Under the pieces are notes generated by a model. The model was given only the letters and a program-made list of their open reading frames with translations, was not told the DNA's origin and did not search any database. The position numbers and the translations under genes are program-made. From Gnetum montanum (Eukaryota; Streptophyta; Gnetopsida; Gnetales; Gnetaceae), in the NCBI GenBank assembly GCA_015680685.1, contig MNCI01001992.1, positions 388,577 through 452,576 on the forward strand: a stretch of 64,000 nt of DNA, given 5' to 3'. The first letter of the stretch is position 1, and the number at the start of each line of letters is the position of its first letter. This document shows positions 11,772-23,576 of this stretch, one piece after another.

Positions 11772-12709
11772 ACCTCTTTTGATTTCCTTTTTCATCCCAA
11801 AAAGTTGTTGATTTATATGTTCAAGAATCTAGGGAGACTTTTATTACTCTAGTAGTGACATATTAGGGGAGACTTCTCTTACTATTGTAGAGACATCTCA
11901 AGGGACACATTTGTTATTGTAGAAAAGACATCTTGGGAAAGACATATCTTACTATAGTAGAGACCATCTCTAGGTAGAAATATTACCCATGGAGGAGACA
12001 TCTTGCTAACATAGAATATGTATCTCCTACAAGTTGGATTTTAACAAGAGATGTCTTGCCAAGCCCAAAGATGACCTGCACAACTGAGGAAACTTTCAAA
12101 ATTGTCCATCACAATTTGGAAAACAGCTGAGGTATGTTGAAAAAGGATGGAAATATCCAAGGAGAATGTGAGAAGACCATGGAAACAATTGAAGAACCTC
12201 AGGTTAAGTTGAGGAAAGGTTTCAAAATTTCTTATTTCTTTATTATTCATAAATATTGATGTAATTTACAATTGTTCATATCATGAGTGAGAAAGAAAGT
12301 TCTTAGGTGTAGAGAGCTTAGCAAGAGAGGGTGTGAGAGCACATTAAGTAAGTACAATTAGTAATTATATCTCCAAGGTTAATTATATGGTATGTTAATT
12401 TGTGTGTTCTATTCTCTTATGTCTTACTTGTGAGTTGATATCTCAGTTCTGGGTTATGAGAGATTTTCTATTAGTTGTATCTTCTAGTAAGAACAACGAT
12501 TGTGTGATTGTAGAGCCTCATGTTCTATAATATTATTTGACTGATTGAGAGGGTTTGGGTGCTTGTGAGTTTTGAGAATCCTATTGTGATCTTCTAATTG
12601 AATAATTGAAGATAGCTACTTTTCTTGTTTTCTAACAAATTAATTATCCTTTTATAAGATCTTGATTTAGTATTTGAAAATGATTAATTCTTGGAGTGAA
12701 CCTACTCCA
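11772..12709 (+). repeat. Chromovirus 3' LTR
   Basis: Aligns over its length with 41,420-42,410; for example both contain TTAGCAAGAGAGGGTGTGAG and CTATTCTCTTATGTCTTACT. The end is placed at the CA of GAACCTACTCCA because the 5' LTR homology stops there and a Met-type primer site follows in the 5' copy. The exact left end is uncertain by about 20 bp. Confidence 0.7.
11835..12045. repeat. GACATCT minisatellite in the chromovirus LTR
   Basis: About six degenerate units of 30-40 bp share TAGAGACATCT and 'GGGAGACTTCTCTTACT'. The same array sits at the same place in the 5' LTR (41,455-41,740). It lies upstream in the LTR, so it may be a U3 repeat. Confidence 0.7.
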
Positions 12710-12770
12710 CATGCTATATCTTGCATTCCTAGTTATAAATTGATTCTATATTATCTTAAGAATAAAATTT

Positions 12771-12901
12771 CTTACACCCAAGGGTGTAGTGTAGTAGCCA
12801 AGAAACTTATCCTCTAGTTGGGAGGTTGTGAGTTCAATTCCTACCTCCTTTATGGATGAGGGGGATGTACTACCAATCCTTATGCATGTTTATAAAAAAA
12901 T
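12771..12901 (+). mobile_element. tRNA-derived SINE
   Basis: A box A TAGTGTAGTAG (12,787-12,797) fits TRGYNNARNNG exactly, and a box B GTTCAATTC (12,832-12,840) fits GWTCRANNC exactly, 45 bp apart as in RNA polymerase III promoters of tRNA origin. The element ends in an A-rich tail (TATAAAAAAATATAG). The arms do not fold into a real tRNA, so this is a SINE and not a tRNA gene. I could not fix target duplications. Confidence 0.7.
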
Positions 12902-13849
12902 ATAGATCTCTTATTTTCTAGATTTGTATATGACTCTTAATTACAACATCTTGACATGCTTGAGCTATAGCCTTGTATGCTTTTAAAATCTAATAAAAAG
13001 TTGTATAATTTTATACATTTTTTCTTTCTCTACTAATAATGCGATGTTAACTTAGTGAGGTTTGATGCCAATGAGCATTTCTAAGTTATGTTCAAAAAAA
13101 TTCCACAATAGGAATTTGAAAGTAATGTGATAGATCAAAGAGTATCTCAATTGATATACATAAAAATTTATTTTTAATTTAAATATTTATTTGATTCATA
13201 AGCCCTCAATATTTTGGTTTTGAATCATGTCTTTAGATATGTTTAAAAGAAAAGAGTTTCTTTAAAATTTTATCTTGAATGTATTATTAGTTTTTAAAAG
13301 TAGTTTTAATTTTGTGTTGGATTAATAAATTTTCACTAATAAATACAAGATTTAATTCTCTTGTTTATTCTAATATTTTTAAATATTATTAATTACTAGC
13401 TTTTCATTTAAATCTAGATTATTTAAGATTGCTTAAATCATGCTTTATTAGGATGTATTTATAGTTAGATCCAAAAAGTTAAATATGTTAAAAATAAAAA
13501 TTCAAAGTACAAAAGTAAAAAAGCACTATAGAAACGAGAAACTCCAAAACTAAAAAATGGAAAGATCTAATGGTTTTGTGGATGCCTTTTTATGTTTTCA
13601 TTCTTACAACTAATCTTGAAAAGCCTTCCCTCTAGGGTAGGAAAAGGATCAAACTTTACCCTCAATTAGAAGTATCTAATTGGGTTTTCACTTTCTACGA
13701 AAGGCTTCTTGTTAATAAACAAGAAAATATAAAGAAAAAACCATTTAAGAATTCAGCTGAAGAATCATTTGTTGAATGATGTTACCTTGAATTGACATGG
13801 GAAGAAAATCCTCTCAAGAATCTCTATGAAAAACTACATTACATCAAAA
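12902..13849. other. AT-rich stretch, no gene seen
   Basis: I see no ORF, LTR or known motif. It may include the 3' untranslated tail of the LINE that follows on the minus strand. Confidence 0.5.
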
Positions 13850-16550
13850 CTTCTAGATGGCATAAAGAATAATTGAACAAAAATAACTCCAAGAATGAAG
13901 AAAAAATCCTTAAAGTTGAGGGGTTTTACCAAATAAAAATTCATCTAAGCTTAATAGAAAACTATGTAAATACCTACTATACCAAGTCCAAAGGCTATAA
14001 GCAGGGGATCAAGTGAAAAAACAATGGATGAATGTATCTTCCATGTTGTAGAAAAGACATATTAAATCAAGGAAAACCAAATGAGAGCACCAAATACCAA
14101 TAGGAAAACCTTGATGAATCAAATACCATTAAAATATCTAAATTTTGAAGGGGTAGTGACATTCCATATCTTCTAAGTTTGCTACTTTCATAATTGCACA
14201 TTTTGATTAACTTTCCATAGATAATTGAATCTTGGTAAAATATGAGTATTAGAATTGATAAAAGTAGACACAATCTTGAACTAATACAAAAAAAACATGA
14301 TGACCATTAATCAAAGAAAAATCATGAAAACCATTATGAGAATCTTGAATAGTTATACTTCAATCTAAACTATCCAAAAGGTTAAAAAATAGACTTTTAA
14401 GAAACATTAATGTCATAAAAACTCTAACCCTTAGAGCAGGTAATCCATTGATTATTCATGCGAAGAGATAAAAAGGAGGAAATATCAAGCTTACACCATG
14501 TACCACAAAGGTATGGATGCTTAATAGCCCATGGTTTATGATTATTTGGAAGCCACTAAGGAAAAATCTTATTAAGAATAGAGGTAGAAATAGTAATATT
14601 ATTGAAGTTTCAAAAATCAATGATAAAATTCCAAGCCTTCCAAATGTGCTTTATGATAATAGAATTTGATATACTAATACCTTTTGGAAAAATAAACAAA
14701 TTAAAAAATCATAATCATTTTAGTAATCAACACCCTTAAGCTTATCCATCTGGATGCACTTATGAAAAAAAGAAGCTTCCAAGACTCTCTACCATATAAG
14801 GATTTTACCCCTACTTGGCACATAAAGAAATGCCTTATAATAATTCACCAATCCTAATACATCATCCTCTTTGTGAGAAGTGTAAATTTCTTAAACAACA
14901 CAAAAACAAAAATATTTTTTTAGATTGCTACTACTTCAAAAGAAATTTTGCACAAGTTGATCAATGCAATGATATGAAAAAATACAAAGAGCCCAACATG
15001 ATGAGTAATACACATGAATAGCTTGAATGATATGATTTCAAATAATAAACTTACTAACCATTAGAAAATTCTTCTTCTACTACTTAATAATTTTTTGTTT
15101 AATTTTCTTCATTATAATATTTTATGAAGTTCTTAAAAATCTAGCAAAGAAATAAGAAATACCTAATAATTTAAAAACATATGACTTTGTAGAAAATAAC
15201 AAGATTTAAACAAATCCCATTCTTAAAACTCCTTATTTCAAAAAAGTAAAATATTTTAACCATTTAATCTAAGAGGTTGAATGTTACAATATTGATCAAC
15301 ATGGTAAAAAAAAATCTAAAATATCTTTGTTATTTTTTATCATAAAAAATGAGTCGTCTACAAAATTCATAGTTAATAAAGTAAGAAGATTACTTTTAAT
15401 AATGATTTCTTATAACAAATTATATCCTTATTCTTCTCTATACCATGACAAAGAAAATCTATAGGAATGATGAAGAGATAAACAGCAAGAGGTTAACCAT
15501 ACCTAATTGAGCATTCAAGATTAAAACTATTAGTAATGATAACATTTATAGCCATGAGTGTATTAGAATTTGCAAAAAGAGTTTCACCATCCTAATAAAT
15601 TTTTCTTGAAAATCATATTTTCAAATACAAGCAATAATAAACTAGCATTCAATTTTATCATATGTTTTAGCATAATCAAGCTTTAAAAGAGTTGTGTCTT
15701 GATTGGAATACTTAGCCCACTACATATCCTCCCAAGCTGCAACAACATTGTCTAGAATATATCTATCTTTAAGAAAGCCAATTTGCACTAGCGTAATTAA
15801 CCAAGGAATAATTGATTTTAATCTTTTGTTAAGAAATTTTAAGAAATTTATAAGAGTAATAAGGCACCAATTACCAATGTGGGAAAGATCACCTTAGAAA
15901 TAAGTTTGATAACTCCTCTATTCAACTCTTGACTAAGTAAACGTAAAGTCTATACCAATAATATCTCAATGATTTTTTAAAAATTCAATGGGAATTCTAT
16001 CAAAACCTATAGCTTTATTATTGGCCAAGCTAAACACTACATACTTAATTTTAGTAAAAGAGATATCTTGTTTAAGAAGATCGTTGTGATTGCTATGAAT
16101 AATATTATGCAAATGATCATAATTAGAAACAAAATCCTCATGATCAAACCCCCTAAAATAAATTTACATTAAAAATTTCTTCCAAGAAAAGCATTGATAA
16201 TAAAAGGGTTATAACTAATTTGACTATTAGCTTCTATGAAGTCAATAATAGGTAACCTACCTTTATCTTTTAACAATTTAGAAAAATATTGTACATGGTT
16301 CTCCCTCAGCTTTTAAACAATTAAGATGACTCTTGATGAGAGCACTTTTAGCATTATGGATATCTCATTTTTGTTTGACTAAGAAAACATGAGCAAGTTA
16401 TTATTGAAGAATAAAATTAAAAAGATCATTTTTTAGTGCAATGTTGATCTATTGACTTTCATCACAATTTTTTTCCCTTTGTCTCTTCACATATTTCTTA
16501 CCCAACCAACAAGTAAAATTTCAAACATAATATATACGACACAACTACCA
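13850..16550 (-). pseudogene. L1-like LINE ORF2 remnant
   Basis: Minus-strand reading (high to low coordinate) gives the order of a non-LTR reverse transcriptase. NHVQYFSKLLKDKGRLP (about 16,270) is followed by NKAIGFDRIPIEFLKNH (about 15,990), then KLDYAKTYDKIE (about 15,690), then FNLECSIRYG.PLAVYLFI (about 15,480-15,520), the block that reads SVRQGCPLAPYLF in active plant L1 elements. Near the end (14,000-14,200) are PSKFRYF and LFYNMEDTFIHCFF..SPAY.LWTW, the RT-linked zinc-binding domain. Stops and shifts are frequent. The endonuclease half is not recognised. Confidence 0.75.
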
Positions 16551-16804
16551 ATTAATCCAACTTGATTCATTGAGGAGTCTTATTTTTTCATTCCATAGAG
16601 ATGTCAAAATACCTTTTCTATAAAAAGCAAGAAATAAATATTTATTCATATGGAAAAGCTCATAATCTTGAAACACAACACCATTAATATAAGTTCAAGA
16701 TGAGTACAAAAAGTGGAAATAAATTCTCTCATAGATAAATTAGAAAGTAATATTTTTCTCTCTTTGTCATTTTGATATTTTAATAATAAAAATAATAAAA
16801 ATGA

Positions 16805-16997
16805 AATTATGTTATGCCTCACTCATACTTAACCATATCAACTAAGCTAACATAAGTGATGATTAAGAAGATAATAATACATCCAATGCTTAGTTATTTA
16901 AAATATTATTAGTCCCAAGATCCATGTAATTTGATGGATCATGCATACATACTTATGATTCATATGGTTGGGTGTAGGGAACACTCACCACTCATCA
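16805..16997 (+). repeat. 3' fragment of an OTA-family LTR
   Basis: It ends GGTTGGGTGTAGGGAACACT then CACCACTCATCA, the same end as the other LTRs of this family (40,370-40,409; inverse of 10,124 and 17,863). Only about 190 bp is recognisable. Confidence 0.6.
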
Positions 16998-17862
16998 ACA
17001 TCCAAATCTCAATCTTTTCAAACTAGATTTAAATGACTTAAAAAACTTAAGGAACAAGGTAAATAGCCTAGAATTTCTATGAAAACATACCTTCCAAAAA
17101 GTCCTTGAGTAATAGATTCATATAAATCATCAAAAAAAATTTAGAATGTCAAAGAAGTGATGGTTCAACTTGAAGGATTGCCTATTAGATATAACAACAT
17201 TGCATGTAATATCAATAGAATAGTATAAGATTGACAAAACTTCAAATGCTTGGCTTGTAGAAGAAAATTTTTCTATTTTCATCACTTCCCAACTCCACTA
17301 AAAGATCAATATTTGCCTTCCCTAGTAGTGCTCATTTTGATCATGGCACAACACTAAGAATCTCAAGGCAAAGATGAAGTCAATTAATTTTGGATTTTAG
17401 CATCCAAATATTTGAAATTTTTAATAAAATAATATATTGATGATTGTGTTTGTTTAGGTGTCATTCTTGCATTTGAAGTGTCTTAAACCTATTTTAAATT
17501 ATGATCATTACATAACCTAACTTTCTAAACTTAATACAAAAATTTTGTTATTTTTCAAACCTAACCAACTTTCTAAACTGAATAAAACTATTTTGTTATT
17601 TTCATAATGTAGATGAAATTAAAGCTTTAATTTGATACAAAAATAAATGTTTTAAGGAAGATATGATTCATTCAATTTTTTATTTTTTAGTAAAACCAAG
17701 CTTGATTTCAATTTTCGTCCATATTTGCAACCCCTAAGTTGAAATCTCAAATCTAGAATAATTTATTATCTTTAAAAGTTATTTTTGAATGTAAAATTTT
17801 CATAACTTTTTCTCTATCTTGTGGTTTAGAATTTTATAGTTTGTATAATTTTGTATCCTTAG
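16998..17862. other. AT-rich stretch between two LTRs, no gene seen
   Basis: Lies between a plus-oriented LTR fragment and the minus-oriented LTR of copy B. I find no ORF and no primer site at either LTR edge. Confidence 0.5.
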
Positions 17863-18792
17863 TGATGAGTGGTGAGGTACCCCTATGCTCAACCATACGA
17901 ATACGAGCGTTTCACACATGATCCGATTAAATTCCAAGGACTAAGTACTTATGCGCCCTTGTGGAACAAGGATGGGTTGATTGATTGTTGTCTTTCCAAA
18001 CTTACTTGTATGTCATGATTGTATGGTTAAGTAAGCTTGAGGCATATGATTTTTATATCTTTTATATTTTTATCTCCTGTGCTAATAGGGAAAGAGAGAG
18101 ATAACTAGGTGACTAATTTAACTTAACTACTCATTAACAAAGTTCTAACTAATCCTAACACAAGCATCCATTCCCACTTGCCGCACACATCCTGAACTAG
18201 TGCAACACTACTCGGATTACCAAATGCTAATCGTAACTAGGTTACCAAGCATTACATGCATGCTTGCTTAATTGATCAAAATGAATTGTTGTGCTAATAA
18301 CAAAAATGTAAAGTGCATAAAATAAAATAAATTCATAACGGAATAAAATAAAATAAATTCGTAAGAAAATAAATCTCAAGTGCTGCAAGGATGAATCAAA
18401 GAGCTCATCTTTATTACCGTACACAAGGTGTGCTCAGGTACATAATGCTTGAATAAAGATCCATCCACACTTAGACCTCCTGTTGTGGGCACTTGGAAAA
18501 TACTCTAACTTTCAAACAGACTACAATAGTTTTGCTACTTGATTGCTGAAAGACTTCCTCCTAATTTTGCACCTAGGCATTGTATTTATAGGCTTGGGAG
18601 TAACTACTCTAATAATTAGAGTAACCGCTCTAATAATTAAAGTAACTGCTAAAGCAACCACTAGAGTAACCACTCTAATAATTAGAATAACTGCTAAAGC
18701 AACCGCTAGAGTAATCACTTTAATAATTAAAATAACTACTACAAGAAGCACTCTAATAATTAGAGTAACTGTTAGAGTAACCACTCTCATCA
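17863..18792 (-). repeat. 3' LTR of OTA copy B
   Basis: Bounded on the plus strand by TGATGAGTGG and CCACTCTCATCA, so the LTR carries an imperfect terminal inverted repeat TGATGAGAGTGG/CCACTCATCA. A TATA-like CTATAAATAC (plus-strand GTATTTATAG) lies near 18,575. The LTR is about 930 bp. Confidence 0.75.
18590..18790. repeat. Palindromic minisatellite in the U3 of the copy B LTR
   Basis: Units of about 17-21 bp, variants of ACTCTAATAATTAGAGTAAC, are repeated eight or more times. The unit is nearly its own reverse complement, and so both strands show ORFs here (18,521-18,803) rich in Thr, Val and Ile. No other LTR of the family in the window has the array. Confidence 0.85.
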
Positions 18793-18803
18793 TACCCCCA
18801 TGA
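18793..18803 (-). other. Polypurine tract of OTA copy B
   Basis: On the minus strand TCATGGGGGTA directly precedes the LTR start TGATGAGAG. The same arrangement is seen at 46,698 (CATGGGGGTA), 35,659 (CATGGAGGTA) and 39,515 (TTATGGAGGGA). Confidence 0.75.
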
Positions 18804-20792
18804 TTGAATGAAAAATGTTCCTTGAGTATAAAAGAAAAAAAATAAGTTCTTTACAAAATATTGGAAAGGTATGGGATTATTGACCAACTGACAACTAACA
18901 GTGGAATGGGATGACAAACTCAACATGCCCAATGAGTGGATCAATAAGCATATTACAACATTAGTGTTTCATGACCATTGTGGTGAACACTCGTACATAA
19001 ATGACATCCAAGCCTTCACTTGGTAGCTTATAGAGAAAGACAGAGAAACAAAATAAAGCATGTTGCCACCAATGCTCAAATTGCACCTTCCATTTTTTAT
19101 CCATAGCCATGCCACCAGACCTGCTCCTTTCATAAATGCTCCAATTTCGGTCCATCTTGAGTGCTTCCTCCAAGCCTAGTCACAAATGAGCAAGGATAGA
19201 TAAACCACAATGCAATTGATACCTTGCCTCAATATGAAGTGCATTAGCTAAGTTGTGGTTATGGAAGAAACTAGTTTGAAGATTTATCATAGGTGATTGC
19301 CCAAGGTGTAGGGGTTTGGAAAATAGTAAAATGAAGAAAATTGAAAAATTTGTGCCAGGGCCCCCATGACTAAGAACAAACCTCCAGTAGCTATAAGATG
19401 GAAAAATATGAGGAACAAGAAAGATGGGAAAAAATAACAATGGTAATGCCAATAAAATGGATGTCATGGATGGGGATGAAATAAGAAATGATTGATTGCA
19501 GGAAATGTTTAAGAAAAACAACTTAACAATTGCACCAAAAAGGAATGCCAATGGGTCCTCCCCAAAGTAGGCTCATGCCTTTTATGCCCTAACAAACCCA
19601 CAAACCAAGAGTTCGTAGGCTCTAGGAATGTCATTTGGAAGCAAGAGTTAAAAAATTACGCACAAGAATTCACCAAAGAAAAAAAATGCATCAACCCAAA
19701 ACGAACTAATGATAAAACCAACAATGATGTGGAAAATGGGAAGAAAGATGGAGAGGAGAGAATGGAATGGAATCCCAAGAACAAGGTTGTGTAAAGCCCC
19801 TTGTGTATTTCATGGTTAAGATAACTAAGTAGAAATTCATCCCAAATCCAGACTCAAACAAACCATATTCAGTGACCTCACATCAATACACCTAGCCAAT
19901 CCATCCTCTTGAAACAACAAGAATGCCTTCACAAAGAGTGATCACTATCCCAAGGAGAGCGAGATGGAGAAGCAGGAAGTGAGAAATGGCCTTAGGTAGA
20001 GGGAACCTTCAGGGATGGGTAACATGTATTTCCAGTTTCATAACCAATTCTTGTAGCCCATATTGCTTTATTATGTCTAAGGGGTGTGCTTTGAATTCTC
20101 ACATTTTTGTCCTTTTTTTCTTTTGCATGAGAACCACACCATGCAAAGACTTATTTTTATTCACTCAGCTTCTTGATATTTGAAAAATGTTAGAATGGCA
20201 GAAAACCCAAGAAAAAGCATCCAAGCACCCAAGAGAATGGCCAGCAAAAATGCATTGAATTCCCTTAAAGTCACACCTTTTTCATCATTTGAGTCTTTCC
20301 TTGGTTTGAAAAGTACCTAGCCACCAATTCATTAATAAATTTACTTAGAAAAAGAAGACTGTATAGTTCCAAGCCAAAGGAGACCATAGAGTTATATGGA
20401 TGAGTCGACGGCGTGGACTCATTGCCTATTTTATCAAAAGAACCATACCTTAATATTAGCATCATAATTCAAAGGTAAAACCAAAACATTAGCAATCAAT
20501 ATGATATAATGCAATCCATCATCATGAGCACTTATTGGATGATGAATAAAANGGCGTGGACTCATTGCCTATTTTATCAAAAGAACCATACCTTAATATT
20601 AGCATCATAATTCAAAGGTAAAACCAAAACATTAGCAATCAATATGATATAATGCAATCCATCATCATGAGCACTTATTGGATGATGAATAAAAGTAAAT
20701 CAAGAAAACAAAGAAATAGTAAAAACATGAATGATGGTGTAAAACAAAAATTCAAAAAGAACTTAGGGCCTAAAATGGTTAGCATAGGTGGC
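18804..20792 (-). other. Pol-to-LTR spacer of copy B
   Basis: Matches the spacer of copies A and C at several points (for example plus-strand CCCCAAAGTAGGCTC at 19,561 and CCTAAAGTAGGCTC near 5,311). A polypurine-like motif lies at 19,356-19,375. A 123-residue open frame at 19,180-19,551 (-) is hydrophobic, contains that motif and has no counterpart in the other copies, so I do not call it a gene. The extra ORF present in copies A, C and D is absent. Confidence 0.6.
20410..20694. repeat. Scaffold join: one N between two identical 142-bp copies
   Basis: Bases 20,410-20,551 and 20,553-20,694 appear identical over 142 bp (GGCGTGGACTCATT... to ...GATGAATAAAA), with a single N at 20,552. Exact identity in a region where every other repeat is heavily diverged points to an uncollapsed contig overlap and not to biology. 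Confidence 0.9.
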
Positions 20793-21622
20793 CATGTCCC
20801 CCATGACTGAGTTGGAAGAAGGAGGTCCAAAATAGTGAGCAAGGTTGTCCATCAATAGAGGTAGCATGTGTAATGGTTGTCCTAAGCTCATGGAAAAGTT
20901 TAGTTTGTTGTACGTTGACCAACAGTTTCTTGTTTGGGCTCTCAAGTTTGTATATTGTCATGATCCCTGAAGGAAAAGTTGCATAAATAATATAAGGTCC
21001 TTCCCACAGTGTTTGAAATTTAGTACGTTGTGGCACATGTGTGGGATTCTGGTAGAGAACCTTATCTCCCAATTGATATTTAACTTTCCTAATCCTTAGG
21101 TCATGACGTTGTTTATTGAATGCCTTATGCAACTCGTTAGATGATAGGGTAGTTAGTCGATTTTAATCTAGCAAGTTAAGAATTACTAACTATTGTTTCT
21201 ATTTTAAATCAAGGTCAAGGTAGTGGTCACATGCCATGGATAGTGTATGAAGCTCAATTTGAATGGAAAGTATTGGTAATTTACTGTACACTAACTCATA
21301 GGGAGAGTAGCCTGTAGGGAGTTTCCATGTGGAGCGGTATGCCCAAAGAGCATCATTCAGTTTAGTGCTCCAGTCTCACCTAAACTTGCTAATAGTTCTT
21401 ATCAATATCTTCGTAATCTCCCTATTGGTGAGTATCCTTGAATATTGTTGGCCAATAATACCCTACCATTAGGATTTTAATGGTCATGCATCTCACAACA
21501 TAGTGTCCTCTATAAGGACCTTCATGATCATCTTGAAGAACATGCAATTGATCAGCATTAGGGACACACCAATGAACCAGGCCATTAGCACACACCTTGT
21601 AGAGGTGTCCGTTGATCTCCAT
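20793..21622 (-). pseudogene. Integrase of OTA copy B, catalytic core deleted
   Basis: The N-terminal part (from 21,622) reads NGHLYKVCANGLVHWCVP then YYWPTIFKDTH. It then jumps to REITKILIRTISKFR and WAYRSTWKLPTGYSPYELVY, so about 100 residues holding the first two catalytic acids are gone. The C-terminal part is well kept (20,779-21,132): VKYQLGDKVLYQNPTHVP, LWEGPYIIYATFPSG, ending FFQLSHGGHGH. Copy C has the same C-terminus and still has the core. It cannot integrate. Confidence 0.8.
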
Positions 21623-21685
21623 GAAGTGTTTTACCTGGTGAAGAAACTGATGTTTCTTCTAGTGCTCCAACCCTTGTGGCATATT

Positions 21686-22140
21686 CTAAGTGAGAACATA
21701 GGTGAAAATGCCATCATACCATTTAGGCTCATTAGACAATTGTTTAGTTATAGCCCCAACAAAGAGGAGTTCATCAAAAAACATATTAGATAACATGTTT
21801 TCTTCCTCTTTGTTGTTCCATTGTAACCAAAAAAAGTGATTAGCAACCACATTCTCAGTGCCCTTTCGATCTACCATTGTAAGATCAAATTCTTGCAAGA
21901 TCACCAGCCACCATATGACACGAGGGCTTACCATTGGCTTATTCATCAAGAAGTGGATCGCATTGTGGTCTCTGTGCATAAACACCTTGTATCCAAGCAC
22001 ATAATGCTTAAAATTCTCTAGAGAAAACACCACTGTCATCAATTCTTTTTCTATAGTGGTGTAGTTTAGTTGTGCACCCACAATGCTTCAACTAGTGCAA
22101 TGGATGTAGTATGGATGTTTCTTATTATTCAACTATGTAA
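21686..22140 (-). pseudogene. RNase H of OTA copy B
   Basis: The 131-residue open frame starts at QLNYTTIEKELMTVVFSLE, continues YVLGYKVFMHRDHNAIHFL and ends the domain with LQEFDLTMVDRKGTENVVAN (catalytic Glu, Asp and the ADH-like Asn). This is the RNase H that follows RT in Ty3/Gypsy polyproteins and degrades RNA in the RNA:DNA hybrid. The His of TDHA is retained as RDHNA. It is among the best preserved coding stretches of the left 59 kb. Confidence 0.85.
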
Positions 22141-23160
22141 GCATAGCTCCCAAGGCATAATTGGATAAATCCATCATGATATGAAATGGTCTAGATCAAT
22201 CAAGTGCTTATAGGATTGGAGTTTCTCTTTTAGCTGTTGAAATGTTCTTTCACATTCCACCATCTAGATAAATAGAGCATCTTTCTTTGTCAGCTTCACC
22301 AATGACTTTGCAATCTTAGAGAAATTCTCTATAAATCACTGGTAGTAGCCAGTATGTCCAAGGAATGACCAAAAAAATTTAACTATTTCTAGTTGGTGGG
22401 TTATTCCTTGGATGATCCTTATTTTCTCAAGGTCTACATTAATTCCTGCTTGTGATATTCTATGCCCCAATACAATGCTCTCTTGGACCATTAGATGACT
22501 TTTTTGCCAATTAAGCCATAATTTGGTTTCAACACATCATTTTAGTACTTGCTTAAGGTGGTCTAGGGCTTGCTGAAATGTAGCTCCATAAGTGAAGAAG
22601 TCATCCATGAATACCTTCACACCACTACTAATCTATTGTTGAAAAATGCTTAGAACCATGCATTGGAATGTAGTAGGAGCATTGCATAGATCAAATAGCA
22701 TCTTGCAATATGCTAAAGTTCCCTAGGAGTTCATGAATGTTGTCTTTGCTTGGTCTTCTGATGCAATTTGAATTTGGTTATAGCCACTATAACCATCTAG
22801 GAAACTGTAGTAGTAATGCCCAGATATAGTGTCTAACACATGATCAACAAATGACAATGGAAAATAATCCTTGAATGTTGTCATATGTAGCAGTTGATAA
22901 TTGATGTAGACCTACCACTTACCTTCTTTCTTTGGCATAATCATGAGTGGACTAACCCACTCACTATCCACAATGGGATAAATGAACCCCACCTTGAGAA
23001 GTTGTTTGATTTTTTCTTTGATGATCTACTTTAGTTTGGGGTTCAATTACCTTTGTGGCTATCTTTTTGGCTTTATGGTTGGATCAATGTAGATGCAATG
23101 CTAGCATATCCTAAGATCAATCCTTGTGAGTTCAAGATATAACCAAGCAAAAGCTTTTGA
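22141..23160 (-). pseudogene. Reverse transcriptase of OTA copy B
   Basis: Minus-strand reading gives the RT order: fingers near 22,950-23,000, then a HYYYSFLDGYSGYNQIQI-like block (about 22,770-22,830), then VFMDDFFTYGATFQQAL at about 22,565-22,611, where FMDDF carries both catalytic Asp residues. The downstream VNLEKIRIIQGI and VKFFWSFLGHTGYY stretches (about 22,330-22,440) are the connection region. FMDDF in place of YxDD and the FLD.YSGYNQI block are typical of Athila/Tat RT. Stops are scattered through it. Confidence 0.8.
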
Positions 23161-23576
23161 CCATTTTTCAGCCACCTTTAACAACATCTTTTTTTACTTT
23201 GAAGCAAGATTTGCATTGATTATGATTGGCTTCCCATTTTTTAAAAACACATATTCCATTTCAGCTAGTAGCTTTCTTAGTTCAAGGGGCTCTTATTTAA
23301 AACTTTTAGGAATCTCCAACTCTCCCCAATAAGTATCATCATTTGTATCATCAGAGAGTTGGTGATGAACTTGTTTTAGTTCATCCATGCCTATGACATA
23401 TGCACATGTTAGGCTCTTAGTTAATTCCATGCAAAATGTGCTGCTTTCAAAATCAGTGGTCAACCATTGGATACCCTTTTATTTTGTGTTTGTTATGTAT
23501 AGACACCTTTGAATTTTTGCTTACGGTGCACACTCTTGCATGCAAAGATAGATGCTTGTTTCATGGTCCAAAGTTG
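23161..23576 (-). other. Protease-RT linker of copy B
   Basis: Degenerate coding sequence linking protease to RT. Plus-strand ORFs at 23,126-23,332 and 23,436-23,751 are shadows. Copy C keeps a similar linker (27,870-28,440). Confidence 0.5.

Larger units (their letters stand above)
10557..12709 (+). mobile_element. Chromovirus 3' half (integrase, chromodomain, LTR)
   Basis: Only the integrase core onwards and the 3' LTR are present. The N-terminal zinc-binding part of integrase and everything upstream are missing. The matching 5' half, with an LTR of the same family, is at 41,420-45,803. Copy A's truncated LTR borders it on the left. Confidence 0.75.

Noticed and set aside
12771-12901. A tRNA gene
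   Set aside because: Both polymerase III boxes are present, but no cloverleaf arms pair and there is an A-rich tail; a SINE explains it better.
18521-18803. Overlapping ORFs on both strands (86 and 90 residues) rich in Thr/Val/Ile
   Set aside because: They are produced by a near-palindromic minisatellite without stop codons; no domain or start context.
19180-19551. 123-residue minus-strand ORF as a real gene
   Set aside because: It runs through a repeated polypurine-like motif in a non-coding spacer and has no homologue in copies A or C.
20410-20694. A young tandem duplication or a target site duplication
   Set aside because: The lone N between two identical copies is better explained as an assembly overlap.
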